From Brumimicrobium sp033722555 (lineage in GTDB: Bacteria; Bacteroidota; Bacteroidia; Flavobacteriales_D; Crocinitomicaceae): DNA of 64,000 nt. Below, in pieces: positions 16,890 to 26,637 of the stretch. How positions within the stretch are numbered: the stretch's first letter is position 1; each line of letters starts with the position of its first letter. The notes under the pieces were generated by a model. The model did not search any database. It had not been told where the DNA came from and saw only the letters and a list, made by a program, of their open reading frames with translations. The DNA lies in the NCBI GenBank assembly GCA_033722555.1, contig JAWVYS010000007.1:27154-91153 (forward strand), in the 5' to 3' direction. Both the position numbers and the translations under genes were made by a program.

Positions 16890-17417
16890 TTATTTCTTCG
16901 TTTTAACGACCAGAAGGGCCAGCTGAGTGTTCAGCCCCATAACAGGTGATGCCGTGGTGATGAAATTGTCTTCGATTTCCGTGATGACATCCTTAGCTTT
17001 CAGTAGTTTCGAATTGGTATATTTTGTCTGAAGGTCTTTACGGTTTGTGCTAATCATCACCTCACCACTCGTCTGATCAACCAGCATGATTTTTTCAACC
17101 TGCGGGTTTTTAATTACCTGAATGAAATACTGATCCACCTGATCCTTGTTTTCATCGATGAGCTCACTGCGTACCGCTAAGGCAAGGGTAGAGGTAAGTA
17201 ATTTTGCTTTTTCCAGGACCATGCTGTCCATTTCTTTCTGGTGAATGGATTTAAGCGTGGTAATTTCTGTTTTGTGTTCTTTGATCATCTGGTTTCTTTC
17301 AATCAAGGCCCATACCGTACCTACGATGATGAGCAAAAAGAGGAACAAGCTTACAAAGTGTTTTTTCCAAAAGGGTGTTTTGTTGTTTTCTGAATTGTTT
17401 GTGTCTTTATCAGCCAT
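16890..17417 (-). CDS. Single-pass membrane protein, periplasmic sensor-like domain
   Basis: The 175-aa protein has a charged cytoplasmic N-terminus, one transmembrane helix at about 22-42 (HFVSLFLFLLIIVGTVWALI), a coiled-coil stretch (about 45-75), and a periplasmic domain with VEKIMLVDQTSGEVMISTNRKDLQ that resembles a PAS-like/dCache sensor strand pattern. No output domain is attached. It follows the META-domain lipoprotein gene after 18 nt, suggesting co-expression. Confidence 0.6.
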   Translation of the reverse strand: MADKDTNNSENNKTPFWKKHFVSLFLFLLIIVGTVWALIERNQMIKEHKTEITTLKSIHQKEMDSMVLEKAKLLTSTLALAVRSELIDENKDQVDQYFIQVIKNPQVEKIMLVDQTSGEVMISTNRKDLQTKYTNSKLLKAKDVITEIEDNFITTASPVMGLNTQLALLVVKTKK

Positions 17418-17435
17418 TTGATCGCGTTTTTATAG

Positions 17436-18215
17436 TTAGTCTACTTTCTTTAGAGTTATAGAACCTTCCGTAGAAGCCAGCACAAGGGTGGTATTGTCTT
17501 TGAACGAATAAACAACAGGTCCTTTTCTCAAAATGTTCAGGATCTTGTTCTCGATCTCGGAAAGATCAGCACAGTACATTTTCGTAGAAGCCAGCGGCTC
17601 GATGAACATTTTGTTATATTCAAACCTTAGATTACCGTTCACTTGATTACAACCGGCGAACCCGGACAATTGTTTGGATTTAAGGTTAAATTCGAAATGA
17701 GGGATGTCTTTCGGGAACTTTGCAGGATTGAGTTTTTCCTGATTGATATAACTAACTGCCCAAATATCATGCAGTTTGGGATCACCCCTGTAATAACCGC
17801 ATCCGGAAAAGTCGGTACCGTTTTTACTTGCAGTTTTCCGATGCATAACATCTACCCGTTTTTCATTTCCGTTGCACTGAACAATGTCTATGCTAAGGCT
17901 TAAAACAGCGTCATCGGATTTTGCCATGATGCCTACAACGTCAGCACCCTGAGCAACTGCCTTGCTTTCAATTTTACCCTGGAAGGAGATTCCTTTGTCT
18001 TTGTGGGTAAAGGTAACCTTATCATTGAACTGAACAGATAGCTTCCAGCTTGAATCAGGTCCGTGAGCAATAAAATCTGTCAGGTTTTCCGAAGGGTGCT
18101 GTACATCTGTCATGGCGTTTTCAATAATTTCAGCAGGATTTGATTCTTTCGAATTTCCGCAGGCCAACATTAAGGAGGAAAGGGCGGATAGTAAAAAGAT
18201 ATTCAACTTATTCAT
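17436..18215 (-). CDS. META (HslJ-like) domain lipoprotein
   Basis: The 259-aa protein begins with a lipoprotein signal (NIFLLSALSSLMLACGNSK; lipobox Cys near 19). The C-terminal half matches a META/HslJ domain: DIWAVSYINQEKLNP, HFEFNLKSKQLSGFAGCNQVNGNLRFE, MFIEPLASTKMYCADLSEIENKIL. The N-terminal half resembles a YdgH-like beta domain with FSGCGYYR. META-domain lipoproteins are envelope proteins of unknown function, some linked to stress. Confidence 0.8.
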   Translation of the reverse strand: MNKLNIFLLSALSSLMLACGNSKESNPAEIIENAMTDVQHPSENLTDFIAHGPDSSWKLSVQFNDKVTFTHKDKGISFQGKIESKAVAQGADVVGIMAKSDDAVLSLSIDIVQCNGNEKRVDVMHRKTASKNGTDFSGCGYYRGDPKLHDIWAVSYINQEKLNPAKFPKDIPHFEFNLKSKQLSGFAGCNQVNGNLRFEYNKMFIEPLASTKMYCADLSEIENKILNILRKGPVVYSFKDNTTLVLASTEGSITLKKVD

Positions 18216-18249
18216 ATACCGATTGTTATTTTTTAATCAATGTTTAATT

Positions 18250-19257
18250 CTAAATGTAATCATTTTTATCTAATTGAAGCCATTCCAGTGTGGCATTGGC
18301 AAAAATATCCTTTTTCGTTTGTTCGGGAAGATCACTCTCTTCAATGAATTTGCCAATTTCGAGATCACCGAGCGGAAAGGGATAATCGGAGCCGAGACAA
18401 ACACGTGTACTTCCCTGTAATTTAAGGATATACTTCAGAAGATCGATGTCGTGCGTAATGCAGTCCACCCAAAATTTTCCAACATATTCTCTTGGGTTTA
18501 CCGGATTGTCGATGGCTACCAGGTCAGGTCGGCAATTGAATCCGTGCTCGATTCTGCCCAGGGTAGGAAGGAAGGAACCTCCGGCATGGGAGAAACAAAT
18601 TCTCAAGCCGGGTAATTTTTCGAGCACCCCGCTGAAAATGAGTGAACATGCCGCTCTGGATGTTTCTGCAGGCATTCCCACGAGCCAAGGCAGCCAGTAT
18701 TTCCGCATGTCGTCGAAGCCCATCATTTGCCAGGGATGAATCATGATGGCCAGGCCGAGGCGTTCACAAGCTTCAAAAATGGGGTAGAACCTCGGTTCAC
18801 TCAGATTTTCGTTGTTGATGTTTGATCCGATTTGAATTCCTGCAAACCCGAGGGATTTTATGCGTTCAAGTTCTGAAATAGCAAGCTCAGTGTCCTGCAT
18901 GGGAACTGTTCCCAACCCTATATAATTTTTCGGATATTTATGAAAAAGATCAGCGATATGATCGTTTAGAAAACGACTTATTTCCAGACCATCAGCGGGT
19001 TTTGCCCAGTAACTGAACATCACCGGGATGGTGCAAACTACCTGTACCTGGGTATCGTAGCGGCTGTATTCGGTGATTCTTTTTTCTTCGTCCCAGCAAT
19101 TTTCCTTGATGGTCCTAAAAAACTTACCTCCCTGCATCATATCGGCTTTTCCGTCGTCTCTGTGATTGAGGAAGATGAAATCTCCGTAGCCGAATTTCTT
19201 TGTCCAGTCCGGCAGGTGTTTAGGAATGATGTGGGTATGCATGTCTATTTTCAGCAT
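18250..19257 (-). CDS. ACMSD-like amidohydrolase-family decarboxylase
   Basis: The 335-aa protein matches 2-amino-3-carboxymuconate-6-semialdehyde decarboxylase: DMHTHIIPKHLPDW at the N-terminus (zinc HxH), CTIPVMFSYW, AIMIHPWQMMGFDDMRKYWLPWLVGMPAET (zinc His), CFSHAGGSFLPTLGRIEHG and CLGSDYPFPLG (catalytic Asp). ACMSD acts in kynurenine/2-aminomuconate catabolism and diverts tryptophan carbon away from quinolinate. No other kynurenine gene is visible here. It is 112 nt after ribBA and could be separately transcribed. Confidence 0.85.
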   Translation of the reverse strand: MLKIDMHTHIIPKHLPDWTKKFGYGDFIFLNHRDDGKADMMQGGKFFRTIKENCWDEEKRITEYSRYDTQVQVVCTIPVMFSYWAKPADGLEISRFLNDHIADLFHKYPKNYIGLGTVPMQDTELAISELERIKSLGFAGIQIGSNINNENLSEPRFYPIFEACERLGLAIMIHPWQMMGFDDMRKYWLPWLVGMPAETSRAACSLIFSGVLEKLPGLRICFSHAGGSFLPTLGRIEHGFNCRPDLVAIDNPVNPREYVGKFWVDCITHDIDLLKYILKLQGSTRVCLGSDYPFPLGDLEIGKFIEESDLPEQTKKDIFANATLEWLQLDKNDYI

Positions 19258-19369
19258 CAGGCAATAACTTTAAAATTAACAGCCGTGAAGATACCAAAAT
19301 ATTTAATTACCCCGGTGGGTTCAGGGAAGGATCCTTCGATGCCCGCTTGGTATGATGGGTTAAAGGTTA

Positions 19370-20590
19370 CTATTTGGGATTTCCGACCTTAATGAGGTGT
19401 CCCATTTTATCCCTTTTAGTTTCGAGGTAGAATTTGTTGTGTTTATTGCTGTTGATTTCAAGCGGCACATTCTCTACGATTTCCAGTCCATAACCCACTA
19501 AGCCTGTTCTTTTCGTTGGGTTGTTGGACATCAAACGCATTTTTCGAATTCCCAAATCCCTGATGATCTGAGCCCCGATGCCGTAATCTCTCTGATCTCC
19601 TTTAAAACCCAGTCTTTCGTTGGCTTCGACGGTGTCTAATCCTTCTTCCTGAAGTTTATAAGCCCTTAATTTATTCATCATTCCGATCCCGCGTCCTTCC
19701 TGATTCATGTAAATGATGGCGCCCTTTCCTTCCTCTTCGATCATGCGCATAGCTTCGTGAAGTTGAGGACCACAATCGCAGCGGCAAGAACCAAAAATAT
19801 CGCCTGTCATGCAGGAGCTGTGCACACGCACGAGTACATGCTCCTCGGGTGTCCAGTTGCCCTTGATCACGGCGAGGTGCTCTTCGCCACTGTTTTTATC
19901 GGTATAAGCAACCATATCGAAGTCACCGTATTCCGTAGGAAGTTTAATCTGTACTTCCCGCTGAACAAGTGATTCTTTTGAAAGTCGGTATTTGATCAGG
20001 TCTTCAATAGAGATAATCTTGAGGCCAAATTTTTCAGCGATTTCCATCAACTGCGGTAAACGAGCCATTGTACCATCCTCGTTCAGGATTTCAACAATTA
20101 CACCGGCCGGTTCAAAACCGGCGAGTCGCGCCAAATCAATCGATGCTTCGGTATGACCTGCCCGTCTCAAAACTCCTCCTTTCTTTGCTCTCAAAGGAAA
20201 GATATGGCCGGGTTTACCCAGTTCAGAAGGATCAATATTCGGATCAATCAGTGCTTTAACCGTTTTAGATCTATCACTGGCAGAAATACCTGTAGTACAT
20301 CCGTGTCCTATCAGATCCACCGATACAGTGAAGGGTGTTTCGTAAGCAGCAGAATTTGCCTGTACCATTAAACCGAGTCCCAATTCGTCACACCTGTCCT
20401 CAATCAATGGAGCACAGATCAATCCCCGTCCGTGGGTAGCCATGAAATTTATTATTTCCGGAGTGACATTGCGAGCCGCGGTTACAAAATCTCCCTCATT
20501 CTCACGGTCTTCGTCGTCCACCACGATCACTACTTTTCCGTTCTTGATGTCTTCTAAGGCTTCTTCTATGGTATTTAACTTACTGCTCAT
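19370..20590 (-). CDS. ribBA: RibBA: DHBP synthase / GTP cyclohydrolase II
   Basis: The 406-aa protein is a fusion of two riboflavin-pathway enzymes. The N-terminal half has EDRENEGDFV, HGRGLICAPL and GHIFPLRAKKGGVLRRAGHTEAS (3,4-dihydroxy-2-butanone-4-phosphate synthase). The C-terminal half has HSSCMTGDIFGSCRCDCGPQL (zinc cysteines), YMNQEGRGIGMMNK and RDYGIGAQIIRDLG (GTP cyclohydrolase II). Both active sites look intact. It lies 50 nt after the glycosyltransferase gene, and I see no FMN riboswitch. Confidence 0.95.
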   Translation of the reverse strand: MSSKLNTIEEALEDIKNGKVVIVVDDEDRENEGDFVTAARNVTPEIINFMATHGRGLICAPLIEDRCDELGLGLMVQANSAAYETPFTVSVDLIGHGCTTGISASDRSKTVKALIDPNIDPSELGKPGHIFPLRAKKGGVLRRAGHTEASIDLARLAGFEPAGVIVEILNEDGTMARLPQLMEIAEKFGLKIISIEDLIKYRLSKESLVQREVQIKLPTEYGDFDMVAYTDKNSGEEHLAVIKGNWTPEEHVLVRVHSSCMTGDIFGSCRCDCGPQLHEAMRMIEEEGKGAIIYMNQEGRGIGMMNKLRAYKLQEEGLDTVEANERLGFKGDQRDYGIGAQIIRDLGIRKMRLMSNNPTKRTGLVGYGLEIVENVPLEINSNKHNKFYLETKRDKMGHLIKVGNPK

Positions 20591-20639
20591 TCTCTTGAAT
20601 TATAATGCAAAGATAAGACATATAATGCGTTTACAGTAC

Positions 20640-21785
20640 TTAAACATCCATCAAGTCGATAAGTTTTCCGGTCACCGCTTTCCAATGGAAGTTGGTTCTT
20701 ACATAGGTTTTACCATTCCCTGCGATTTGATCATACAGTTCCTGATCGTTTAGAAGCCTAAGAATGGTAAGTGAGAAGGACCGAGCGTCGTTTGCGATCA
20801 AAATCTCTTTATCGGGTTCAGCTCTTAAAGCATTATTGGCTAAAGTAGTCGTTATACAAGGAATGCCTAAAGCCATAGCTTCCAGTAGTTTATTCTGAAG
20901 GCCTGTGCCGATAAACATGGGAGCAATAAAGATCCTGGCAGCCAGGTAACTTTCACGTATATCTTCCACAAAACCGGTTACTTTCACCCTTTCTGAACCT
21001 AGTTTAAGGACTTCACGGGAAGGGTTTGCACCGGCGAGAATGATACTGATCTGTTCAGGAAGCAAGGGAAGGATTTCTTCGACAATGTACTTACAGGCCG
21101 TAACATTTGGCGGATAACTCATGTTGCCCGTGAAGACAAGTTCGGCAGAGATAGTGGTATGGAGTGGTTCGAAAAAGGAAGTATCGACACCGTTTGGGAC
21201 AATAACTATTTTGTCTTTGTTCTTGTGAAAAATGTATTTTCTGTCCTGCTCGGAAATAATGGTATGATTTTCAAAATATTCGAAAACGGCGTTTTCATAC
21301 TGCAATAAACGTCGATGTTCCAGTTCGAAAATACGCTTCTGGATTCCCTTTGCTCCGTCGGAACGACGTTCAATTCCTTTGGAAAGTGCATCCATGTAAT
21401 CGAGCGTTTTTGGACAATCGTGATAATTTTTCACGTATTCGGAAGCCCGGATCAGCTGACAATAAATATGATCCGGAGCAGTATTTTTCAATATTTTTTT
21501 GATCTTCCGGTGGATTTTCCAATTGTAGAAATAACCGACCTGAATGGGTTTGGTGCCCATCAATTGAGCCAGTGCCCCCGACCATTTGGTCAGGAAATTG
21601 AGTTTAAAAATATGGATTTCCGAACAGAAGGCGCTTAATTTTTCAATGTCCTTTTCATTTACCTTTTTCTCTGTGAGCGCAATCAAATGTATTTGAAAAA
21701 ATTCGGAAAGTTCTCTGATCTGATAATACGCACGGAGCTTATCACCTTTTTCCAGGGGGTAGGGAAAGCGCGAGGTAATAACCAC
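20640..21785 (-). CDS. Glycosyltransferase, group 1 (GT-B) type
   Basis: I choose the GTG at 21785, 7 nt after the stop of the preceding gene, giving MVITSRFPYPLEKGDKLR, the usual beginning of this subfamily. The longer TTG start at 21845 would overlap that gene by 53 nt. The protein has the GT-B layout: N-terminal acceptor domain, then IVPNGVDTSFFEP, LVFTGNMSYPPNVTA, and FIAPMFIGTGLQNKLLEAMALGIPCI for donor binding. Likely makes a surface polysaccharide, with its neighbours at 21793 and 22958. Confidence 0.85.
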   Translation of the reverse strand: MVITSRFPYPLEKGDKLRAYYQIRELSEFFQIHLIALTEKKVNEKDIEKLSAFCSEIHIFKLNFLTKWSGALAQLMGTKPIQVGYFYNWKIHRKIKKILKNTAPDHIYCQLIRASEYVKNYHDCPKTLDYMDALSKGIERRSDGAKGIQKRIFELEHRRLLQYENAVFEYFENHTIISEQDRKYIFHKNKDKIVIVPNGVDTSFFEPLHTTISAELVFTGNMSYPPNVTACKYIVEEILPLLPEQISIILAGANPSREVLKLGSERVKVTGFVEDIRESYLAARIFIAPMFIGTGLQNKLLEAMALGIPCITTTLANNALRAEPDKEILIANDARSFSLTILRLLNDQELYDQIAGNGKTYVRTNFHWKAVTGKLIDLMDV

Positions 21786-21792
21786 TAATTTT

Positions 21793-22965
21793 TTATATGT
21801 CTTTGAGGAAGGCAATGACTCTTCTTGTAATTTTCTGTTCTCCAAAATTATTCATCACAAATTCTTTCCCGGCCTCGCCGAGGGATTTTCTTTTTTCTTC
21901 GCTCAGGTGAAGTGCATACATGGCTTCGCGGAATTCCTTCGGATCATCGGCTATGAGGACTTCTTTTCCGTGCGTAACTTCAACACCCTTTACTCCCTCG
22001 CTGGTGGACACAACCGGCTTACCCAGGGCCAGGTTTTCAAGCAATTTAATTTTAATTCCGCTGCCCGAGAGCATTGGAATCAAGCATATTCCGTGGCTCT
22101 CAATGAACTCAAGTGCATTTTTGACCTCGCCCTCACAGATTACATCCGGATGCTTTATTTCATTCTTCTTAAGCGCTTTACCTGCAATCGTCAACGATGT
22201 TCCTTTCAGTCCGGTTGGGATCACGTCCCTGAGCAACCAGTCAATACCTTCCTTGTTCGGTTTCCAGTCCATTGCCCCAAGAAAATAGAAATCATTCAGG
22301 GAATAATCCGGGGTCGGGAAGTTTGTTTTCACTGCCGTAGGTATTACCGTAGTCATAACCTGAGGTTCAAACCGCTGGAAAAACATTGCATCCTCCTCGC
22401 TGATTGCGATAATACCGTGCAAATCCCGCAATCGGTTTTTTTCGAATTTTTCAAGTTGAGCTGCCAATTTGCCAAAGTACCATTTTTTCAGGGGGAAGGA
22501 GGCTTTTTGCCCCATCTGTTCCCAGATGCTGTGTTCGACGTTGTGTGCACGCAGGACGATTTTTGCTCCGGAATCAATGAACAAATGAAGATAGGGCATT
22601 ACATAAATACTCTCGAGCAGGATAATATCAAACCGTTCTTTTTGAAATATTTCCGTAATCCGTCGGGCTACTTTTTTATCGTAAAATCTGCTCAGGTTGT
22701 ACGATTTATCCTTGAAAAGATGGATAATTGCACCGGCAAGATCCGTTTTTGTATTCACGAAGGCCTCCTCCATGCGCATGCGTTTTTTCCATTTCTCCGG
22801 GTACGCATTTGGATCGTAGGGGTGTTTGTGCGTGAAAAGCGTAAAATGATAGACCTCTGTTTCATCGGAAGAGAGCAGGGACTTTAAAATGCTTGATATC
22901 GCAACACAACCTCCGTCTCTCAACGGGAAGGGAGGTTTATGTGCAAAATGGAAGACTTTAAGCAT
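21793..22965 (-). CDS. Glycosyltransferase, group 1 (GT-B) type
   Basis: The 390-aa protein has a GT-B fold: HFAHKPPFPLRDGGCVAISS at the N-terminus, VLRAHNVEHSIWEQM in the middle, and the donor site YFLGAMDWKPNKEGIDWLL plus CLIPMLSGSGIKIKLLENLALGKPVVST. It resembles the next glycosyltransferase in the 'PFPLxxG' start and C-terminal motifs, so the two may be paralogues. Its start overlaps the LptF/G gene stop by 8 nt. Confidence 0.87.
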   Translation of the reverse strand: MLKVFHFAHKPPFPLRDGGCVAISSILKSLLSSDETEVYHFTLFTHKHPYDPNAYPEKWKKRMRMEEAFVNTKTDLAGAIIHLFKDKSYNLSRFYDKKVARRITEIFQKERFDIILLESIYVMPYLHLFIDSGAKIVLRAHNVEHSIWEQMGQKASFPLKKWYFGKLAAQLEKFEKNRLRDLHGIIAISEEDAMFFQRFEPQVMTTVIPTAVKTNFPTPDYSLNDFYFLGAMDWKPNKEGIDWLLRDVIPTGLKGTSLTIAGKALKKNEIKHPDVICEGEVKNALEFIESHGICLIPMLSGSGIKIKLLENLALGKPVVSTSEGVKGVEVTHGKEVLIADDPKEFREAMYALHLSEEKRKSLGEAGKEFVMNNFGEQKITRRVIAFLKDI

Positions 22966-24463
22966 TTTTTCGTCTGATTTTAAACCTGTTCAAAAATCTG
23001 CTAAGTTCGACCACACTTCTGTCGTTTGCCGCGTTGATCATCAAATAAACTGCAAAAGGTGTGAGGATAAAATTGGGTCCCCACATACCTAGAAAAGGTG
23101 GGATGACATCTTTTTTTGCCATGTTATCACCGAGACTAATAAGAACGAAGTAGACCATGAACAGGAGTGCTGCAATAACCGTAGGCGCACCAAACCCGCC
23201 TTTCTTTACGATAGCCCCAAGCGGAGCACCTACGAAGAACAATACAATGATGGAGAAAGAAAGTGCGAATTTACGGTGAAATTCGATCTCAAATTTCTTT
23301 AGGTTATCGTGCCTGGCTTCTTCGAGCTTAACTTGCCCTTCCAGAGAATTTAATTTTGAGCGCAGCTGGGTTTTTAAATGAGTGTAGGCACGTTTTTTAT
23401 CGTCAACGGTCATTTCGTCGAGCCTATAAATTTTGACTGCGGTATCATTTGCCGAGACAGAATCGTTCGGACTGTTTTGCTGAGATTCCTGCAAAGTTAT
23501 TTGTTCGTTCAGAATTTTAGTCATGGTATCGTTTTCCAGCTGTTCAGCATACCTCACCGCTTGAAAATATTCGTGCTTACTTTTGGTGTTAAAGATCAGG
23601 TTTTTCGTGAGATCCTTGTAGTTACCCTTCAGTGAGTCAACGGTTTCTTCAAGCTGAAATACGTTGAGCATTTCGAAGTCGTTCTTAAACAGATCTTCCT
23701 CTGAGCGTTCGAGCTTAAAGCCTGTCAGATTCATTTTGTAGGTTGCAGAAGTAAAGGAAGATTTTCTTCCCGGAAAATTATCCCTTCTTTGCTGTTCATC
23801 GAACGTAGGCGACTGAGAGAGCTCTTCGAGTACATCCCCGTTATAAAGTTTAAAGAAAAGAAAATCACCGTTTTCTGACCGATAGAATTCGCCGGAGTCG
23901 GCGACGACCGTTTTAAGTTGTTCGGGATCCCGCTTATCGTGAATAATGATTCCCGAAAATTTATTGCCGTTGCCCTCATCGATTTTAATACTGAAACCGT
24001 CTATTTCCTGGGTGTAGGAACCCGGTTTGAGAAAAGCAGCCAGTTTTGTTTCCTGAATGTCCCAAATAATCGAGTGCCATTTGTAGTTGGCAATCGGAAT
24101 GATATAATTCGAAAAATAAAAGGTACTTATCGCAATTAAAACGACAATGAGCGTTAAGGGTCTGAGTATTCTGTAAATCGATAATCCGCTTGCTTTTAAC
24201 GCCGTAAGTTCGTTGTATTCGCCCAGATTTCCCATGACAATGAGGGATGAAAGCAATATGGCGAGCGGCAGCGCCAGCGGTAAAAGACTGGCGGAAACGT
24301 AGAAAAGTAATTCCAGGATAACAGAAATTTCAAGGCCTTTTCCCATGAGGTCATCGATGTACTTCCATAGGAACTGCATAACCAGGATGAACATGGAAAT
24401 GAAAAAGGTCGCGGTGAAGGGACCTATAAAGGATTTAATATAAAAAATACTGAGCTTTTTCAC
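22958..24463 (-). CDS. LptF/LptG-family permease
   Basis: The 501-aa protein (GTG start) has the YjgP/YjgQ pattern: N-terminal helices (KSFIGPFTATFFISMFILVMQF), LALPLAILLSSLIVMGNLGEYNELTALKASGLS, a periplasmic jellyroll (about 130-330), and C-terminal helices with GAPLGAIVKKGGFG and LISLGDNMAKK. These permeases extract lipopolysaccharide from the inner membrane together with LptB. The coiled, charged insert near 300-370 is long. Two glycosyltransferase genes follow, fitting an envelope glycan locus. Confidence 0.9.
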   Translation of the reverse strand: MKKLSIFYIKSFIGPFTATFFISMFILVMQFLWKYIDDLMGKGLEISVILELLFYVSASLLPLALPLAILLSSLIVMGNLGEYNELTALKASGLSIYRILRPLTLIVVLIAISTFYFSNYIIPIANYKWHSIIWDIQETKLAAFLKPGSYTQEIDGFSIKIDEGNGNKFSGIIIHDKRDPEQLKTVVADSGEFYRSENGDFLFFKLYNGDVLEELSQSPTFDEQQRRDNFPGRKSSFTSATYKMNLTGFKLERSEEDLFKNDFEMLNVFQLEETVDSLKGNYKDLTKNLIFNTKSKHEYFQAVRYAEQLENDTMTKILNEQITLQESQQNSPNDSVSANDTAVKIYRLDEMTVDDKKRAYTHLKTQLRSKLNSLEGQVKLEEARHDNLKKFEIEFHRKFALSFSIIVLFFVGAPLGAIVKKGGFGAPTVIAALLFMVYFVLISLGDNMAKKDVIPPFLGMWGPNFILTPFAVYLMINAANDRSVVELSRFLNRFKIRRKNA

Positions 24464-24587
24464 CGATACCGAATTTCAGTTGCGAAAGTACTATTTTATT
24501 TGCAAAACGCGGGTCAGCAACATTTATTGGAGCGTATCTTACTTTAAAAAAAGTTAACATCCGTGCTTCACTAAAATTTTTACATTT

Positions 24588-25169
24588 ATGGCAATGAAAT
24601 TACAATTGCTGTTATTATTGGTTTTAACCGTGTTTTTTTTCAACGATTACCTCGTTGCACAGAAGGAAGAACAGGAAATGAGTATTTCTCGGGAGGAAGT
24701 ACCGAAGAATGCCCTTGACTTTATTGAAGATCAGGGTTTAAAGGGTAAGGTGAAGTGGTACAGGGAGACTACATCCGGAAAAGACAGTTATGAATCGAAG
24801 TTCAAACGGGAAGGAAAATATTACAGTGTAGAATTCGATACTTTAGGAAAAATCGAAGACATAGAGATAGCCGTTCGACTCAGAGATCTTCCGAAGGAAA
24901 CCCGTACAATCATTAAGAACAGCCTTTCTACTGAATTTAAGAAGTTCAAATGGCTGAAGATACAGGAACAGTATACCGGAACCCTTGAAGAAATGGAAAA
25001 ACTGTTCACCCGGGAGACCGCTAAACTTACATTATTGTATGAAGTTGAGGTTGAAGGGAAGCTCAAAGACGGCGGTTGGGAAATGTTTGAACTGCTAATC
25101 AGCCCGAAAGGTGAAATTATCGCCAAAAGAAAGATTACTCTGCGTCCCACCGATAATTTGAATTACTGA
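24588..25169 (+). CDS. PepSY-like secreted protein
   Basis: The 193-aa protein has a signal peptide (about 1-25) and two PepSY-like units. In the first, VPKNALDFIEDQGLKGKVKWYRETTSGKDSYESKFKREGKYYSVEFDTLGKIEDIEI shows the helix-strand-strand pattern of the Bacteroidota BLIP-like PepSY family. A second unit follows at about 100-185. No function is known. The gene abuts the DUF2490 gene (stop and start overlap by 1 nt), so they form an operon divergent from the LptF/G operon. Confidence 0.6.
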   Translation: MAMKLQLLLLLVLTVFFFNDYLVAQKEEQEMSISREEVPKNALDFIEDQGLKGKVKWYRETTSGKDSYESKFKREGKYYSVEFDTLGKIEDIEIAVRLRDLPKETRTIIKNSLSTEFKKFKWLKIQEQYTGTLEEMEKLFTRETAKLTLLYEVEVEGKLKDGGWEMFELLISPKGEIIAKRKITLRPTDNLNY

Positions 25170-25867
25170 TGCGGTTTCTTTTGTTATTCTGTTTGGCACT
25201 GGTATTTATTACAGACCATGTTTGGTCGCAAAATACACGCGTTCAGGGTGGATTATTCCCTGAAATGGGTTTGAATATTCCGTTATCCCAACGCTGGAAA
25301 TACACGGCGAAAATAGAATCTCAGCACGGCCTTTATAGGAACACGGTTCCGGAAGATGAGCGAATAAATTATTATCATTACCGGACAGATTTTCAATCCT
25401 TTCTGGAAGTAAAATTGACGGCGCGTATCAAGGCAGCTGCCGGTTATCAGTACCGTATAGAGGACGGGGGGAATAATCATCGAAGTATTCAACAGATCAC
25501 GTGGCTGAACACTTTCAGAACTTTCCGAGTGGGTTCCCGGCTTAGAGCTGATCAGCGATTTTCGCCGGATATCAGTCCCGAATTTCGATTGCGTTACCGC
25601 GCTTCTTCCGATATTCCATTGGAAGGGGAAAAACTCGATGATGGTGAAAAGTATGTATTGCTATCGCTGGAATTTATACCTGCTATACAGGGCGGAGAAT
25701 TTACACTGGAGAACAGGCTTGTTGCCGGAATAGGACATTATTTTGATCGGAGCAAGAAACTTGAATTCACGCTAGATTATCGTACCGACCCTTATTTTCC
25801 GAATGTAAACAGGCACCGCATCTGGTGTAAATTCAGTTTTTACTGGAGCCTGAAAGGGTTTAAATGA
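25169..25867 (+). CDS. DUF2490 outer-membrane-like protein
   Basis: The 232-aa protein has a signal peptide ending near VWSQ and then amphipathic beta strands with aromatic girdle residues (YRTDFQSFLEVKLTARIKAAAGYQYRIEDGG, RLRADQRFSPDISPEFRLRYR), as in DUF2490 beta-barrel proteins. The C-terminus RIWCKFSFYWSLKGFK ends in a strand. Its start overlaps the stop of the PepSY-like gene. Confidence 0.75.
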   Translation: MRFLLLFCLALVFITDHVWSQNTRVQGGLFPEMGLNIPLSQRWKYTAKIESQHGLYRNTVPEDERINYYHYRTDFQSFLEVKLTARIKAAAGYQYRIEDGGNNHRSIQQITWLNTFRTFRVGSRLRADQRFSPDISPEFRLRYRASSDIPLEGEKLDDGEKYVLLSLEFIPAIQGGEFTLENRLVAGIGHYFDRSKKLEFTLDYRTDPYFPNVNRHRIWCKFSFYWSLKGFK

Positions 25868-25901
25868 TAGTTATTCAGAATTTTCAAATAATTGTTAATG
25901 T

Positions 25902-25933
25902 TTTGACGGATAAGTAAAGATGTTGTATCTTTG
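25902..25933 (+). promoter_or_regulatory. Bacteroidota sigma-A promoter of ssrA
   Basis: A TTTG at 25902-25905 and TATCTTTG at 25926-25933 (TAnnTTTG) are separated by 20 nt, exactly the Bacteroidota -33/-7 pattern. The -7 box ends 17 nt before the tmRNA 5' end at 25951. Confidence 0.8.
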
Positions 25934-25950
25934 CAGCACATTAAACATTT

Positions 25951-26351
25951 GGGGCTGACTTGGATTAGACAGCGATTGCGGATGGTTAGTGTAAGCATGT
26001 CGAGCCATGTGGTGAGGCTCGTAAATCTCTGGTCACAAAAGATAATTGACAATACGTCATATAACCTCGCAGCGTAATCAGTCAAACTGATTATGCTTAA
26101 TCCCTCCGAAGAACAGTACGAGGGACGAGTTTCCCACCGGATCTCCCGCCTTATGAGAACCGGATCTTGGGAAATCAACAAAATAAGGATAGTTTGTGAA
26201 CGGCTTCTGTTCACAGGCGAAATTTGATGAAGCTAAGTTACGGTTAGGGTGTTTGTGTCCGTTCCGTAATCGAAAACCCAATCGCAAACTAAACATGTAG
26301 AAAGCTGACGATCTCATTGTTTGGACGAGGGTTCGAACCCCTCCAGCTCCA
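25951..26351 (+). ncRNA. ssrA: Transfer-messenger RNA (tmRNA)
   Basis: The RNA begins GGGGCUGACUUGGAUU, a near-universal tmRNA 5' end, and finishes with a T arm (GAGGGTTCGAACCCCTC) and CAGCUCC, which pairs with GGGGCUG. CCA is not encoded. A reading frame in the middle, GAC AAT ACG TCA TAT AAC CTC GCA GCG TAA near 26050-26079, would give the tag DNTSYNLAA. The exact resume codon is not certain. tmRNA rescues stalled ribosomes together with SmpB. Confidence 0.95.
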
Positions 26352-26370
26352 CGAATGAAAATTGAAACAG

Positions 26371-26402
26371 AACTCTCCGGTAACTCGGGGAGTTTTTTTT
26401 TG
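26371..26402 (+). terminator. Intrinsic terminator of ssrA
   Basis: The stem AACTCTCC / GGGGAGTT around GGTAACTC is followed by nine Ts (26392-26401), 20 nt after the tmRNA 3' end. Confidence 0.85.
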
Positions 26403-26637
26403 GACTAAAAATGGGGTGAGAAGTTTATGCCGAGTAGGGATTGTCAAGGTTAACTGTATAGCAGTCCGCTGAAATAAAGGTATTTCAAAAAAATCGTATA
26501 ATAAATGTGATTCAGCGTCTGAAATAAGCAACGCAGATCCAGGCATTGAATGGCTTTGTAAATTGTATAGTACCGTAAGTTTTCAAAGGGGTTTTTGGTT
26601 TAAAGAAACTATTTTTATTGATGATAGGTGTATAATA

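Noticed and set aside
20640..21845. TTG start at 21845 for the glycosyltransferase
   Set aside because: It would overlap the preceding gene by 53 nt; the GTG at 21785 gives the usual family start.
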